From assembly GCF_900114415.1 (NCBI RefSeq), contig NZ_FOSZ01000013.1, forward strand, positions 1-51,049: 51,049 nucleotides of DNA, in the 5' to 3' direction. The stretch is from Shimia haliotis (lineage in GTDB: Bacteria > Pseudomonadota > Alphaproteobacteria > Rhodobacterales > Rhodobacteraceae). The position numbers and the translations under genes are program-made. Within the stretch, counting starts at the first letter, position 1, and each line of letters begins with the position of its first letter. The notes under the pieces are model-generated. The model was not told the origin of the DNA. It did no database searches and saw nothing but the letters and a program-made list of their open reading frames with translations. Of the stretch, positions 1 through 7,946 are shown piece after piece.

Positions 1-54
1 AGCTTCTCCCTCGAGCAGGTCATGGACAAAATGACCAACACCGTGGGCGACTGA
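1..54 (+). CDS. 3' end of an upstream gene, possibly a sulfatase
   Basis: An open frame runs in from the left edge and stops with TGA at 52-54. It gives the last 17 residues of a protein (SFSLEQVMDKMTNTVGD). The pattern resembles the C-terminus of bacterial arylsulfatases, which often end with a 'F-x-L-x-x-V-M-x-K' stretch. That is recalled from the family and cannot be proven from 17 residues. A phosphatase from the same alkaline-phosphatase superfamily follows, which fits weakly. Confidence 0.4.
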   Translation, partial: SFSLEQVMDKMTNTVGD

Positions 55-70
55 TACCTGCAAAAAACTT

Positions 71-94
71 CGCGACCCCAAAAAAGGGGTCGCG
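71..94. terminator. Perfect 9-bp hairpin with A6 loop
   Basis: CGCGACCCC (71-79), six A, then GGGGTCGCG (86-94) form a perfect stem-loop between the upstream stop and the phosphatase gene. There is no T tract after it on the plus strand. An A6 run before it (62-67) would be a T tract for minus-strand transcripts, so as an intrinsic terminator it is better placed for the minus strand. On the plus strand it may still act as a 3' processing structure. Confidence 0.5.
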
Positions 95-117
95 ACCACA
101 ACCTTCCGAAAATTGGT

Positions 118-1806
118 GTGAGTATGTATAAGCCGTTTTTGGCCGCCCTTGGCTGTGTCATCGCGTTTACTGGCAATTCAGCGGCCGCTGAAAACGCCCC
201 CCGTCTTGTCCTCCAAATCACCGTCGACCAGTTGCGCGGCGATCTCATGGATCGCTTCAGCTCCGGCTTTGGCGACGACGGGTTCAATCGTCTGCGGTCC
301 GCCGGAGTGAGCTATGTGAACGCCCATCACCGCCATGCCAACAACGAAACTGTTGTTGGCCACACGACGCTCTCAACCGGGGCAGATCCTGCAATTCACG
401 GGATGGTGGCGAACTTGTGGTTTGACCGCGCAACAAACGCGCAATTCTACAACGTGCAGGACGCGGATTTTCCTCTCGTGGGCGCGGTCGGCATTGACGG
501 TGCCAACGAAATTGACCCCACTCAGCGCGCGGCGACCACAGACGGACGCTCTCCCCGCAATATTCAAGTCACAACAATCGCCGATGAAATTAAGATGTTC
601 GAGGGAGACCAAGCCAAGATTTTTGGTGTTTCCGTCAAGGATCGCGGCGCAATCGCTATGGCGGGACACAGCGGTCAAGCCTATTGGTTTTCCAAGTCCG
701 AAGGCCGATTTGTCACCTCGACCTTCTATCGAAACGACTATCCGGACTGGGTTTCGGAATGGAACAACAGCGGCAAAGTCGATGCCTATGCCAACAGTTG
801 GTGGACCCTGCGCGACGAGCGCGAGACCTATCTGTTTGGCGAACACGATGACCAGCCTTGGGAAACCGACTTTCCGGGGTACGGACGGGTTTTCCCGCAT
901 GATTTCGGCCCCGCAGATGGAACCTATTACTCCACTTTGCTAACGCTCAGCCCTGCTGGGGATGCCCTCACCGCCGATTTTGCAAAAACGCTGATCGCTG
1001 CGGAAAGCATCGGTCAGGATGATGTGACAGACTACCTTGCGGTCAGCTTCAGCTCCACCGATTACGTCGGACACCTCTTTGGCCCTTCTTCTCTGGAGGC
1101 AGAAGACAACCTGCGTCGCCTTGACGACACCCTCGCCGACTTTCTTGCTTATGTGGACGAAACCGTCGGACTGGATCAAACACTTGTCGTGCTCTCCGCA
1201 GATCACGGCGCGCCGGATCATCCGGCCTATCTGGCAGAGCACGGAATCGTTGCAGACACGTTTGATTTCGAAAGGACAGATACGCTGCCAGGGACCGTTC
1301 GCCTACGGGCGAAACTCGGCAACTCTCGGGGATTGGTGCGGAACTTTTCCAACCCGTATGTTTACCTAGATCGCCTGTCTATCGCCGCAGAAGGGTTGGA
1401 TCTGGCGGCGGTCGCGGACGAGTTGTCCAAAGAACTTGCCTCCCTTCCAGGCGTGGCCCGCGCCATTCCAAGCTGGCGCCTGCGGACCGATAAACTGGAT
1501 AACGACTACGTCACCAAAGCCATTCGGGCCAACTTCCACGCCGAGCGCTCTGGTGACATCTATATCGTCTTTGAACCGCATTGGTTTATCGCCGACTTTG
1601 ATGGTCTGACCGTTGCCAGCGCGCATGGCTCACCTTGGTCCTATGATACTCATGTTCCCATTGTCATCGCCGGCCCGGGTGTCGATCCGAGCCGTGTGAC
1701 CCGTCGCGTTGAAACCGTAGACGTGGCCGCAACCATTGCCACCTACCTCGGCACAAAACTGCCCTCGGGCGCCCATGGCGAACCGTTGGCTGAAGTCACC
1801 CGTTGA
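118..1806 (+). CDS. PafA-like alkaline phosphatase, exported
   Basis: This is a 562-aa alkaline-phosphatase-superfamily phosphomonoesterase, likely periplasmic. The N-terminus has a hydrophobic signal sequence ending near residue 24 (SAAAE). PafA-type active-site features are visible. D36 lies in the first strand (ITVDQLRGD) and T78 is the nucleophile in NNETVVGHTTLSTG. N99 lies in VANLWFD, and K174 and R176 form the K-x-R pair (SVKDRG) that distinguishes PafA from PhoA. Metal-ligand motifs STDYVGH and SADHGAPDH lie in the middle, with a late His in ASAHGSPW. The start may be GTG 118 or ATG 124; neither has a clear Shine-Dalgarno. It is followed 16 bp later by moxR, so it may be co-transcribed with the Bat operon. 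PafA enzymes are usually phosphate-insensitive and serve organic-P scavenging, which is family knowledge. Confidence 0.85.
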   Translation: MSMYKPFLAALGCVIAFTGNSAAAENAPRLVLQITVDQLRGDLMDRFSSGFGDDGFNRLRSAGVSYVNAHHRHANNETVVGHTTLSTGADPAIHGMVANLWFDRATNAQFYNVQDADFPLVGAVGIDGANEIDPTQRAATTDGRSPRNIQVTTIADEIKMFEGDQAKIFGVSVKDRGAIAMAGHSGQAYWFSKSEGRFVTSTFYRNDYPDWVSEWNNSGKVDAYANSWWTLRDERETYLFGEHDDQPWETDFPGYGRVFPHDFGPADGTYYSTLLTLSPAGDALTADFAKTLIAAESIGQDDVTDYLAVSFSSTDYVGHLFGPSSLEAEDNLRRLDDTLADFLAYVDETVGLDQTLVVLSADHGAPDHPAYLAEHGIVADTFDFERTDTLPGTVRLRAKLGNSRGLVRNFSNPYVYLDRLSIAAEGLDLAAVADELSKELASLPGVARAIPSWRLRTDKLDNDYVTKAIRANFHAERSGDIYIVFEPHWFIADFDGLTVASAHGSPWSYDTHVPIVIAGPGVDPSRVTRRVETVDVAATIATYLGTKLPSGAHGEPLAEVTR

Positions 1807-1822
1807 ACTCAAGGAGCCTCCG

Positions 1823-2791
1823 ATGTCAGCATTGGATCAGGTAAATCAACTACGCGAGCGCATGGGCCAAAGTATCATTGGGCAGCGCGATGTCATCGAC
1901 CGCCTGCTCATTGGCCTGCTAGCCAACGGCAACCTGCTAATCGAAGGATTGCCGGGTCTTGCCAAGACGCGTGCCGTAAAGGCGATGGCAAAAAATCTTG
2001 AATGCGATTTCAGCCGCATTCAATTCACCCCTGACCTGCTTCCGGCAGACGTGACCGGCACAGACATCTATCTGCAAACGCCGGAAGGGTCGGAATTCAA
2101 ATTTCAGCCGGGACCGATTTTCGCAAACGTCGTTCTTGCTGACGAGATAAACCGCGCGCCGGCAAAAGTTCAGTCCGCCTTGCTGGAGGCGATGGAAGAA
2201 CGACAGGTCACGGTCGCAGGCACCACGCACAAGATGCCGCCGCTTTTCATTGTTATGGCGACGCAGAACCCTGTCGAACAGGAAGGCACCTATCCGTTGC
2301 CTGAGGCACAGATGGACCGGTTCTTGATGCACGTCGTCATCACGCACCCGCCTCTGGAGGACGAGGTGAAAGTCATTCGGTTGGTGCGCGGAGAAGACAA
2401 TTCAAGCACCACCGGCGAAACCGAAGAAGCCATCCCGCAATCGGCAATTTTTGAGGCCCGACGCGAGATCGGCAATATCCATACCTCAGATGCGATCGAC
2501 ATTTATATGGCGACACTCGTGCAAGCGACCCGCACCCCTGATGATTTCTCGGACGACCTGAAGCGCTGGATCGAGATTGGCGCAAGCCCGCGCGCGTCTC
2601 TCGCGTTAGACAAATGCGCACGCACGCACGCGTGGATGAATGGGCGCGACTATGTTGATCCCGAAGACATCCGCGCAGTCGCTCCTGACGTATTGCGACA
2701 CCGCCTCGCTCTTACCTACGAAGCGCAGGGCGAAGGAACATCACCCGACGATGTCGTGCGCGAAATCCTCAGCCAAGTAGCCATCGCCTAA
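1823..2791 (+). CDS. MoxR-family AAA+ ATPase
   Basis: This 322-aa cytoplasmic ATPase of the MoxR/RavA clade acts as a chaperone, often with VWA partners. Walker A is GLPGLAKT (residues 42-49) and Walker B is VVLADE (D107-E108). The sensor-1 region reads FIVMATQNP and the C-terminal lid domain follows. The start at 1823 is chosen over a longer in-frame option because AAGGAG (1811-1816) sits 6 bp upstream and MSALDQV begins the conserved region. It heads a Bat-type operon: DUF58, DUF4381, two VWA proteins and BatD follow with gaps of 10 bp or less or 4-bp overlaps. MoxR with VWA proteins is generally tied to metal insertion or maturation of enzyme complexes; the client here is unknown. Confidence 0.93.
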   Translation: MSALDQVNQLRERMGQSIIGQRDVIDRLLIGLLANGNLLIEGLPGLAKTRAVKAMAKNLECDFSRIQFTPDLLPADVTGTDIYLQTPEGSEFKFQPGPIFANVVLADEINRAPAKVQSALLEAMEERQVTVAGTTHKMPPLFIVMATQNPVEQEGTYPLPEAQMDRFLMHVVITHPPLEDEVKVIRLVRGEDNSSTTGETEEAIPQSAIFEARREIGNIHTSDAIDIYMATLVQATRTPDDFSDDLKRWIEIGASPRASLALDKCARTHAWMNGRDYVDPEDIRAVAPDVLRHRLALTYEAQGEGTSPDDVVREILSQVAIA

Positions 2792-2799
2792 GGTGTGTC

Positions 2800-3774
2800 A
2801 TGCGGGATTTGAACGCAAAAATCCGGACCGGCCTTGTCTCTCCTCTCGAAACTGGAGCCGAAGATCCGCGTGTTCAGGTCACGCTTGACCGGCTGCGCGC
2901 GCTCGAAGGGCGCGCGCGCGCCTTGAACTTTCTACCCAAGCAACCGGTGCGCTCGGCCCTGAATGGTCGTCACACATCGCGCATCCGTGGGCGCGGGCTC
3001 GATTTCGAAGAACTGAGGGATTATTTGCCCTCTGACGATGTGCGCTCGATCGACTGGAAAGTCACCGCCCGCACCGGCTCACCCCATGTTCGCGTCTTCA
3101 CCGAAGAGCGCGACCGCCCCACCCTCATCGTGCTGGATCAACGAATGTCGATGTTTTTTGGCACGGTCCTGAACATGAAATCCGTCACCGCTGCAGAATG
3201 TGCTGCCCTGACTGCGTTTCGGGTTCTCGATCAAGGCGACCAGATCGGTGGCATTGTATTCGGCGACAGCCATATCGCCGAATTTCGCCCCAAACGCAGC
3301 CGCCAAACGTTGATGCAGTTTCTCACCGCGATCTCACGCGCAAATTCTCTTTTGCACGCAGAGGCACCGAACGACGCACCGATGGCCATCAACGATATTC
3401 TGCGCTCCATTCAGAAAATCGCGCCGCGCAATCACCTGATTATCTTTATCTCGGATTTTGACGAGGTGGATGAAACCACGCGCCTTCTCTTGTCCGGAAT
3501 GTCGCGTCGCAATGACATTGTGTTGGGGCTTGTCACCGACCCATCGGCGCATGATCTGCCAAAAGGCGCTCCGCTTGTCGCCACCGACGGCACACTACAA
3601 GCAGAATTTGATCTTTCTGACACCATTCAAAGAGGCCGCCTACTCGATTTTTCGCGAGGCCGAGTGCAACGAATCCTCGATTGGCAGACCAAAATGCGCC
3701 TGTCGGTGCTGCCCTTGACGACTGCTGAGCCCACCCTGGAGCAGATGCAGCGCCTCATGGGGATTGCGCCATGA
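2800..3774 (+). CDS. DUF58 domain protein (VWA-like)
   Basis: This 324-aa protein has the DUF58 signature GRGLDFEELRDYLPSDDVR-IDW (residues about 66-88) followed by a VWA-like fold. The MIDAS position is degenerate: D-x-R-x-S (LDQRMSM) instead of D-x-S-x-S, so metal binding may be weak. DUF58 proteins are constant partners of MoxR ATPases. The gene starts 8 bp after the moxR stop and overlaps the next gene by ATGA. No membrane segment is obvious, so it probably acts at the cytoplasmic side of the Bat complex. Confidence 0.92.
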   Translation: MRDLNAKIRTGLVSPLETGAEDPRVQVTLDRLRALEGRARALNFLPKQPVRSALNGRHTSRIRGRGLDFEELRDYLPSDDVRSIDWKVTARTGSPHVRVFTEERDRPTLIVLDQRMSMFFGTVLNMKSVTAAECAALTAFRVLDQGDQIGGIVFGDSHIAEFRPKRSRQTLMQFLTAISRANSLLHAEAPNDAPMAINDILRSIQKIAPRNHLIIFISDFDEVDETTRLLLSGMSRRNDIVLGLVTDPSAHDLPKGAPLVATDGTLQAEFDLSDTIQRGRLLDFSRGRVQRILDWQTKMRLSVLPLTTAEPTLEQMQRLMGIAP

Positions 3775-4232
3775 GCGAAACACTCACTCCACCACGCCCC
3801 ACAAACCTGCCTGACCTCCTGGCGAAAATGCAAGAAGTTGGAGACCCGCAACCTGTCAACATGGCGCCCGAAACTTGGGGCTGGGCAGCTCTGGCCGCGA
3901 TTGCAGCGCTGTTGCTGTTGATTGCGGGGTACCGTTTTTTTCAGCACCGTCGCGCAAATGCTTATCGTCGCGAAGCGCTGCGCGCCCTCGAAAAAGCCGG
4001 GGATGACCCAAGCGCCGTTTCCGACATCCTCAAGCGGGCGGCTTTGGCCGCATATCCCCGCAAAAATGTAGCAAACCTGTACGGCGCTGCATGGCGCGAA
4101 GCCCTTGAAACCACAGGCGCTGGCCACATCGACCCGCAATTTGAAACCGCCGGTTATTCCCGCAACCCACCCAAATCCATACCGGGCCTCAATGCGACGG
4201 CACGTCATTGGGTCCGGCACCACAAAAGGTAG
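3771..4232 (+). CDS. DUF4381 membrane protein of the Bat operon
   Basis: This 153-aa protein has one transmembrane helix (residues about 38-58, WAALAAIAALLLLIAGY) followed by a basic, helical cytoplasmic region. This is the DUF4381 architecture normally found between DUF58 and the first VWA protein. It overlaps the DUF58 gene by 4 bp (ATGA at 3771), and the next gene begins 9 bp after its stop. It is probably an assembly or anchor subunit for the MoxR/VWA complex; no catalytic residues are seen. Confidence 0.85.
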   Translation: MSETLTPPRPTNLPDLLAKMQEVGDPQPVNMAPETWGWAALAAIAALLLLIAGYRFFQHRRANAYRREALRALEKAGDDPSAVSDILKRAALAAYPRKNVANLYGAAWREALETTGAGHIDPQFETAGYSRNPPKSIPGLNATARHWVRHHKR

Positions 4233-4241
4233 GTCGGGCTG

Positions 4242-5219
4242 ATGTACACACTCAATACCCCTTGGGTACTAATTCTATTGCCACTGCCACTTTTGATTTA
4301 TTGGCTTGTCCCACCATACCGGCAACGTTCAGATGCTTTGCGCCTTCCGTTTTTCCGCAGTTTGGCCAGGGCCACCGGCAGTGAAATTCGCCAAGGTGCA
4401 ACGGTTCTGGCACGCCCGCGCATCCACATGGGGGCAGCCATCGCTATTTGGTGCTTGACTGTGTTGGCTCTGGCAACGCCGGTACGACTGGGCGATCCGC
4501 AGGAAATCACCCGCGCCAAAAGGGACGTTGTTTTGGCAATCGATATTTCCGGCTCAATGGATGCGCGCGATTTCCCAGGTCCCGACAAGACCCGCATTCA
4601 ACGGCTAGAGGCCGTTCGCGGCGTTGTTGCAGGATTTGTCGAACGCCGTCAGGGCGACCGGATGGCTCTGATTGTCTTTGGCTCGCAAGCCTTTGTCCAG
4701 GCCCCCCTCACCGAAGATCTGGACACGGTCTTAGCCCTTCTCGAACAAACTGAGGTCGGCATGGCGGGCCCACACACTGCCTTGGGTGACGCTCTTGGCT
4801 TGGCAATCCGCACGTTTGAAGCCTCAGATATCGATCAGCGGCTTTTGATCCTGCTTTCTGACGGCAACGACACCGCGAGCCGCATGAGCCCGATCAACGC
4901 AGCCGATATTGCTGCGCAAAAATCGGTCGAGATTTACGCCATAGGCGTCGGCGACCCTGACGCTACAGGAGAAGACCGCCTTGATCAGACCGTTCTTGCA
5001 GACATTGCAAAACGAACTGGTGGGCAAGATTTTTTCGCCGGCGACACTGAAAGCCTCGAAGAAATCTATACCCGCATCGACGACCTGGTGCCGCGCGAAA
5101 CTGAAACCCTTTCTTGGCGTCCGCGGCAGGATTTGAGTTACCTCTGCCTCGGATTGGCAGTAAGCTTGGGTCTTTTGGTCATGGCACATGGCGTATTTCG
5201 GCGGAGGATCACCGCATGA
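4242..5219 (+). CDS. VWA-domain membrane protein (BatA-like)
   Basis: This 325-aa protein has two N-terminal membrane helices (about 7-24 and 62-80), a von Willebrand A domain and a C-terminal helix (about 300-318). The MIDAS is intact: D-I-S-G-S at about residue 99 (VLAIDISGSMD), a threonine in the TALGDAL loop, and LLSDGND further on. The metal-binding face is therefore likely functional, unlike in the next gene. ATG 4242 follows a weak purine stretch. It ends with a 4-bp overlap into the second VWA gene, implying coupled translation. Confidence 0.92.
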   Translation: MYTLNTPWVLILLPLPLLIYWLVPPYRQRSDALRLPFFRSLARATGSEIRQGATVLARPRIHMGAAIAIWCLTVLALATPVRLGDPQEITRAKRDVVLAIDISGSMDARDFPGPDKTRIQRLEAVRGVVAGFVERRQGDRMALIVFGSQAFVQAPLTEDLDTVLALLEQTEVGMAGPHTALGDALGLAIRTFEASDIDQRLLILLSDGNDTASRMSPINAADIAAQKSVEIYAIGVGDPDATGEDRLDQTVLADIAKRTGGQDFFAGDTESLEEIYTRIDDLVPRETETLSWRPRQDLSYLCLGLAVSLGLLVMAHGVFRRRITA

Positions 5220-6697
5220 GTTCTCTGGCAGCTTTTCACTTTCTGCGCCCTTGGATCTTACTCGCGTTGGTGCCGCTGGCGGCCATGTGGTGGTTTATCC
5301 GCACGCGGCATACCGGCAGTTCAACCGCATCCGGCCCTATTGCACCTCATCTCGCCAAAGCACTTTCCGTCGGACAGAACCGCCGCTTTCGACTGCTTCC
5401 AATTGACCTGAGTAGCGGGCTGCTGGCTTTGTTGATCCTCGGGACCTCGGGCCCTACATGGTCCGTCGAACCATCTCCATTCACTGCGCAAACCGCGCCT
5501 CTGGCGGTGGTTCTTCAAGTGACGCCGTCAATGGATAATCCGGACATTGCGCCTTCTCGTCTTGAAAGAGCAAAACACAAAATCCTCGATCTTGCCGAAC
5601 TCCGGTCCGGCGCACGAACTGCGCTTATTGCATTCTCAGGCACCGCGCACTCCGTGTTGCCAATGACCGAAGACGCCAAAGTCCTGCGCCCGTATCTCGA
5701 AGGTTTGGAGCCTTCCATCATGCCGCGAGAAGGGTTTGACCTCAACGCTGCTGAGGCTCTGGCAAACGATATTCTCGCCCGCGAAGACACTCCCGGCGGC
5801 ATTCTATATGTATTAGATGCACTCCCCGCTGCTGAGGCATCGAGCTTGTCGCTAATCAACTCCACGGCCTTTTTGTTTGCGTCAAAAATCGCACCTAACA
5901 CGCCTAAGGGCACACAGAGCCTCATCGTTAGCGCCGACGACAGTGACATCAGACAAATAGAACGCACGCTTGCATCTGCCTACCGCCAGGCCTTGACAGA
6001 AGAAGGCAGTCAACCTTGGAAAGACCGGGGCAATTGGCTGGCTTGGCCCGCGGCTCTGTTGCTTTTGCTTTGGTTCCGGCGCGGCACCTCAATGCGCTGG
6101 GCCGTCATTGCCGGCTTTGCGTTGATGTTTCAGGGGGCGCCAGCCCAAGCTGGGTGGCGGGACTGGTTTTTTACGCCGGACCAACAAGGCTGGCTGCTCT
6201 ATCAACATAAAGATTACTCCGAAGCGGCCGAAACCTTTGCCGATCCGTACCTGCGTGGAATCGCGTTGTACAAGAGCGGCCAGTACGAGACCGCCGCAGA
6301 GCTACTTGCGAGGATTGACAGCGCGGACGCCGCTTTTGCCGCTGGAATGGCGCACCTAAAATCGCGAAAATACCGCGACAGCGTGCAGAGTTTTGAACGC
6401 GCTCTCGAGATTGATCCGACACACCCAGGCGCCAACGCAAACTTGCCCGTGTCGCGTGAAATCGTGGCCTTCATCGAAGAACTACGAGCCACTTCAGACA
6501 CTGGAGAAGAAGCAGGCATTGGCGCCGACGACGTGGTTTATGACAACGAATCCGGGCGCGGTCAGGACACCACTGTTTCGAAGCAACCAACAGAACAATC
6601 CGCCCCGCTGAGCGCTGAGCAATGGATGAATACCGTTGACACCCGCACCGGGGATTTCTTGCGCCAACGCTTCCTTCTGGAAACCGCTAGGAGGTAG
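5216..6697 (+). CDS. VWA plus TPR membrane protein (BatB/BatC fusion)
   Basis: This 493-aa protein starts at the ATGA overlap 5216. The longer open frame upstream lies inside the previous gene. It has N-terminal helices near residues 11-25 and 60-75 and a VWA domain whose MIDAS is degenerate (LQVTPSMD; Q replaces the first Asp). Further helices lie near 273-300, followed by at least two TPR units (YLRGIALYKSGQYETAAELL and AGMAHLKSRKYRDSVQSFE). This equals BatB and BatC joined in one chain. The C-terminal tail is acidic and Gln/Ser-rich. The next gene begins 2 bp after the stop, with its AGGAGG inside this gene's last codons. Confidence 0.9.
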   Translation: MSSLAAFHFLRPWILLALVPLAAMWWFIRTRHTGSSTASGPIAPHLAKALSVGQNRRFRLLPIDLSSGLLALLILGTSGPTWSVEPSPFTAQTAPLAVVLQVTPSMDNPDIAPSRLERAKHKILDLAELRSGARTALIAFSGTAHSVLPMTEDAKVLRPYLEGLEPSIMPREGFDLNAAEALANDILAREDTPGGILYVLDALPAAEASSLSLINSTAFLFASKIAPNTPKGTQSLIVSADDSDIRQIERTLASAYRQALTEEGSQPWKDRGNWLAWPAALLLLLWFRRGTSMRWAVIAGFALMFQGAPAQAGWRDWFFTPDQQGWLLYQHKDYSEAAETFADPYLRGIALYKSGQYETAAELLARIDSADAAFAAGMAHLKSRKYRDSVQSFERALEIDPTHPGANANLPVSREIVAFIEELRATSDTGEEAGIGADDVVYDNESGRGQDTTVSKQPTEQSAPLSAEQWMNTVDTRTGDFLRQRFLLETARR

Positions 6698-6699
6698 GA

Positions 6700-7932
6700 A
6701 TGAGATTTCTTCTAACGCTGATTTTTGTTTGTTTCGCCAGCTTTGCCGCCGCACAAGAACCCTTGATCGAAGTCGACCTGCAAAGCGATGAAACCCTGCC
6801 CGGACAGGCGGTAACGCTCCGCGTGACTGTTTTGGTGCCTACCTGGATGGCCCGCCCGCCGGAGTGGCCAAGCTACGATTCAACCGGCCTGTTTGTTCGT
6901 TTGCCAGAACGAAGCACCTCACCCACGAGCCGGACGATTGATGGTCAAACCTGGTCCGGTATTTCCCGCCGCTATCTGATTGCTCCGATGGCTCCCGGAT
7001 CCTACGATCTGCCGCAATCATCGGTGCGTGTGGCCTATGCCGATCCGGGCGGTGAAGACATCATCCTTGATTTGCCTGTGCCTGCCGTGAATCTGATTGG
7101 GCTTGCGCCACCTGGTACCGAGAATTTGTCTCCATTTATCGCAGCAAACTCTTTGACTCTGGAGCAATCCGTTGAAGGATCGACCGAGTCACTTGCCCCC
7201 GGAGACAGCTTCTCTCGAACCGTTTCTGCCTCTGTCTCGGGCCTCGCGCCATTTTTGCTGACCGCGCTGACACCAGAGCACGATATCGTCGGCCTGCGAG
7301 CCTACCCTGCCACACCTGAAATTTCTGAAACCGACGACCGCGGCCAACTGTCCGGCACCCGCACTGAAACTACTACTTATATTGCGGAAGGTGCCGTAGA
7401 CGCATCCCTGCCGCCGATCTCGGTGCGGTGGTACAATATCCAAAGCGGTGAGATAGAAACCGCAGAAATCGCCGGAGTGCAGGTATCCGCCTCCGGACCA
7501 TCCCCTGCAATCATCCCCTCGTCGCAAAACCTGCTGGAGTTGGCCGGCTTGCTGGCAATTTTGTTGCTGATCGGACTCGTTATTCTAAGATTTGTGATCC
7601 GTAGGCGGAGCAGCGTGCCTAAGCTGACCGAACGTGACGTACGTAAACGGCTGCTCCGCGCAATATCCGCACGACGCCTCGGGGAGACCCGTCAAGCATT
7701 GGATCTGTGGCTGACACTCAAGCCTTTGAATCAACCAACCAAAGCGTCCATCACAGAACATCTCTTTGCTTTGGGTCGTGCGCAGCACGGTCCTGACGGA
7801 ATTTCAAAGGAATCCTCGCATTGGAATGCGCTTCAGTCCATCATCCGTCGATCCACATCCCCTTTTCGCCACTCGGGCCTCACCCGCGCGCGCGCTCCAG
7901 CGCTTCCGCCATTGAACCCCCCGTCAGCTTGA
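6700..7932 (+). CDS. BatD family exported membrane protein
   Basis: This 410-aa protein has a cleavable signal peptide (MRFLLTLIFVCFASFAAAQ, cut near residue 19). A long periplasmic beta-rich region follows (PGQAVTLRVTVLVPTWM, with repeated beta segments as in BatD/Oxygen-tolerance proteins). One transmembrane helix lies at about 277-300, with a short basic cytoplasmic tail. AGGAGG lies 6 bp before the ATG. It closes the canonical Bat set, presumably linking the cytoplasmic MoxR machinery to an exported client. The stop TGA at 7930-7932 lies just upstream of, or overlaps, the cytochrome start, suggesting that the cytochrome is part of the same transcript. Confidence 0.87.
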   Translation: MRFLLTLIFVCFASFAAAQEPLIEVDLQSDETLPGQAVTLRVTVLVPTWMARPPEWPSYDSTGLFVRLPERSTSPTSRTIDGQTWSGISRRYLIAPMAPGSYDLPQSSVRVAYADPGGEDIILDLPVPAVNLIGLAPPGTENLSPFIAANSLTLEQSVEGSTESLAPGDSFSRTVSASVSGLAPFLLTALTPEHDIVGLRAYPATPEISETDDRGQLSGTRTETTTYIAEGAVDASLPPISVRWYNIQSGEIETAEIAGVQVSASGPSPAIIPSSQNLLELAGLLAILLLIGLVILRFVIRRRSSVPKLTERDVRKRLLRAISARRLGETRQALDLWLTLKPLNQPTKASITEHLFALGRAQHGPDGISKESSHWNALQSIIRRSTSPFRHSGLTRARAPALPPLNPPSA

Positions 7933-7946
7933 TCAAGGTCATACCA

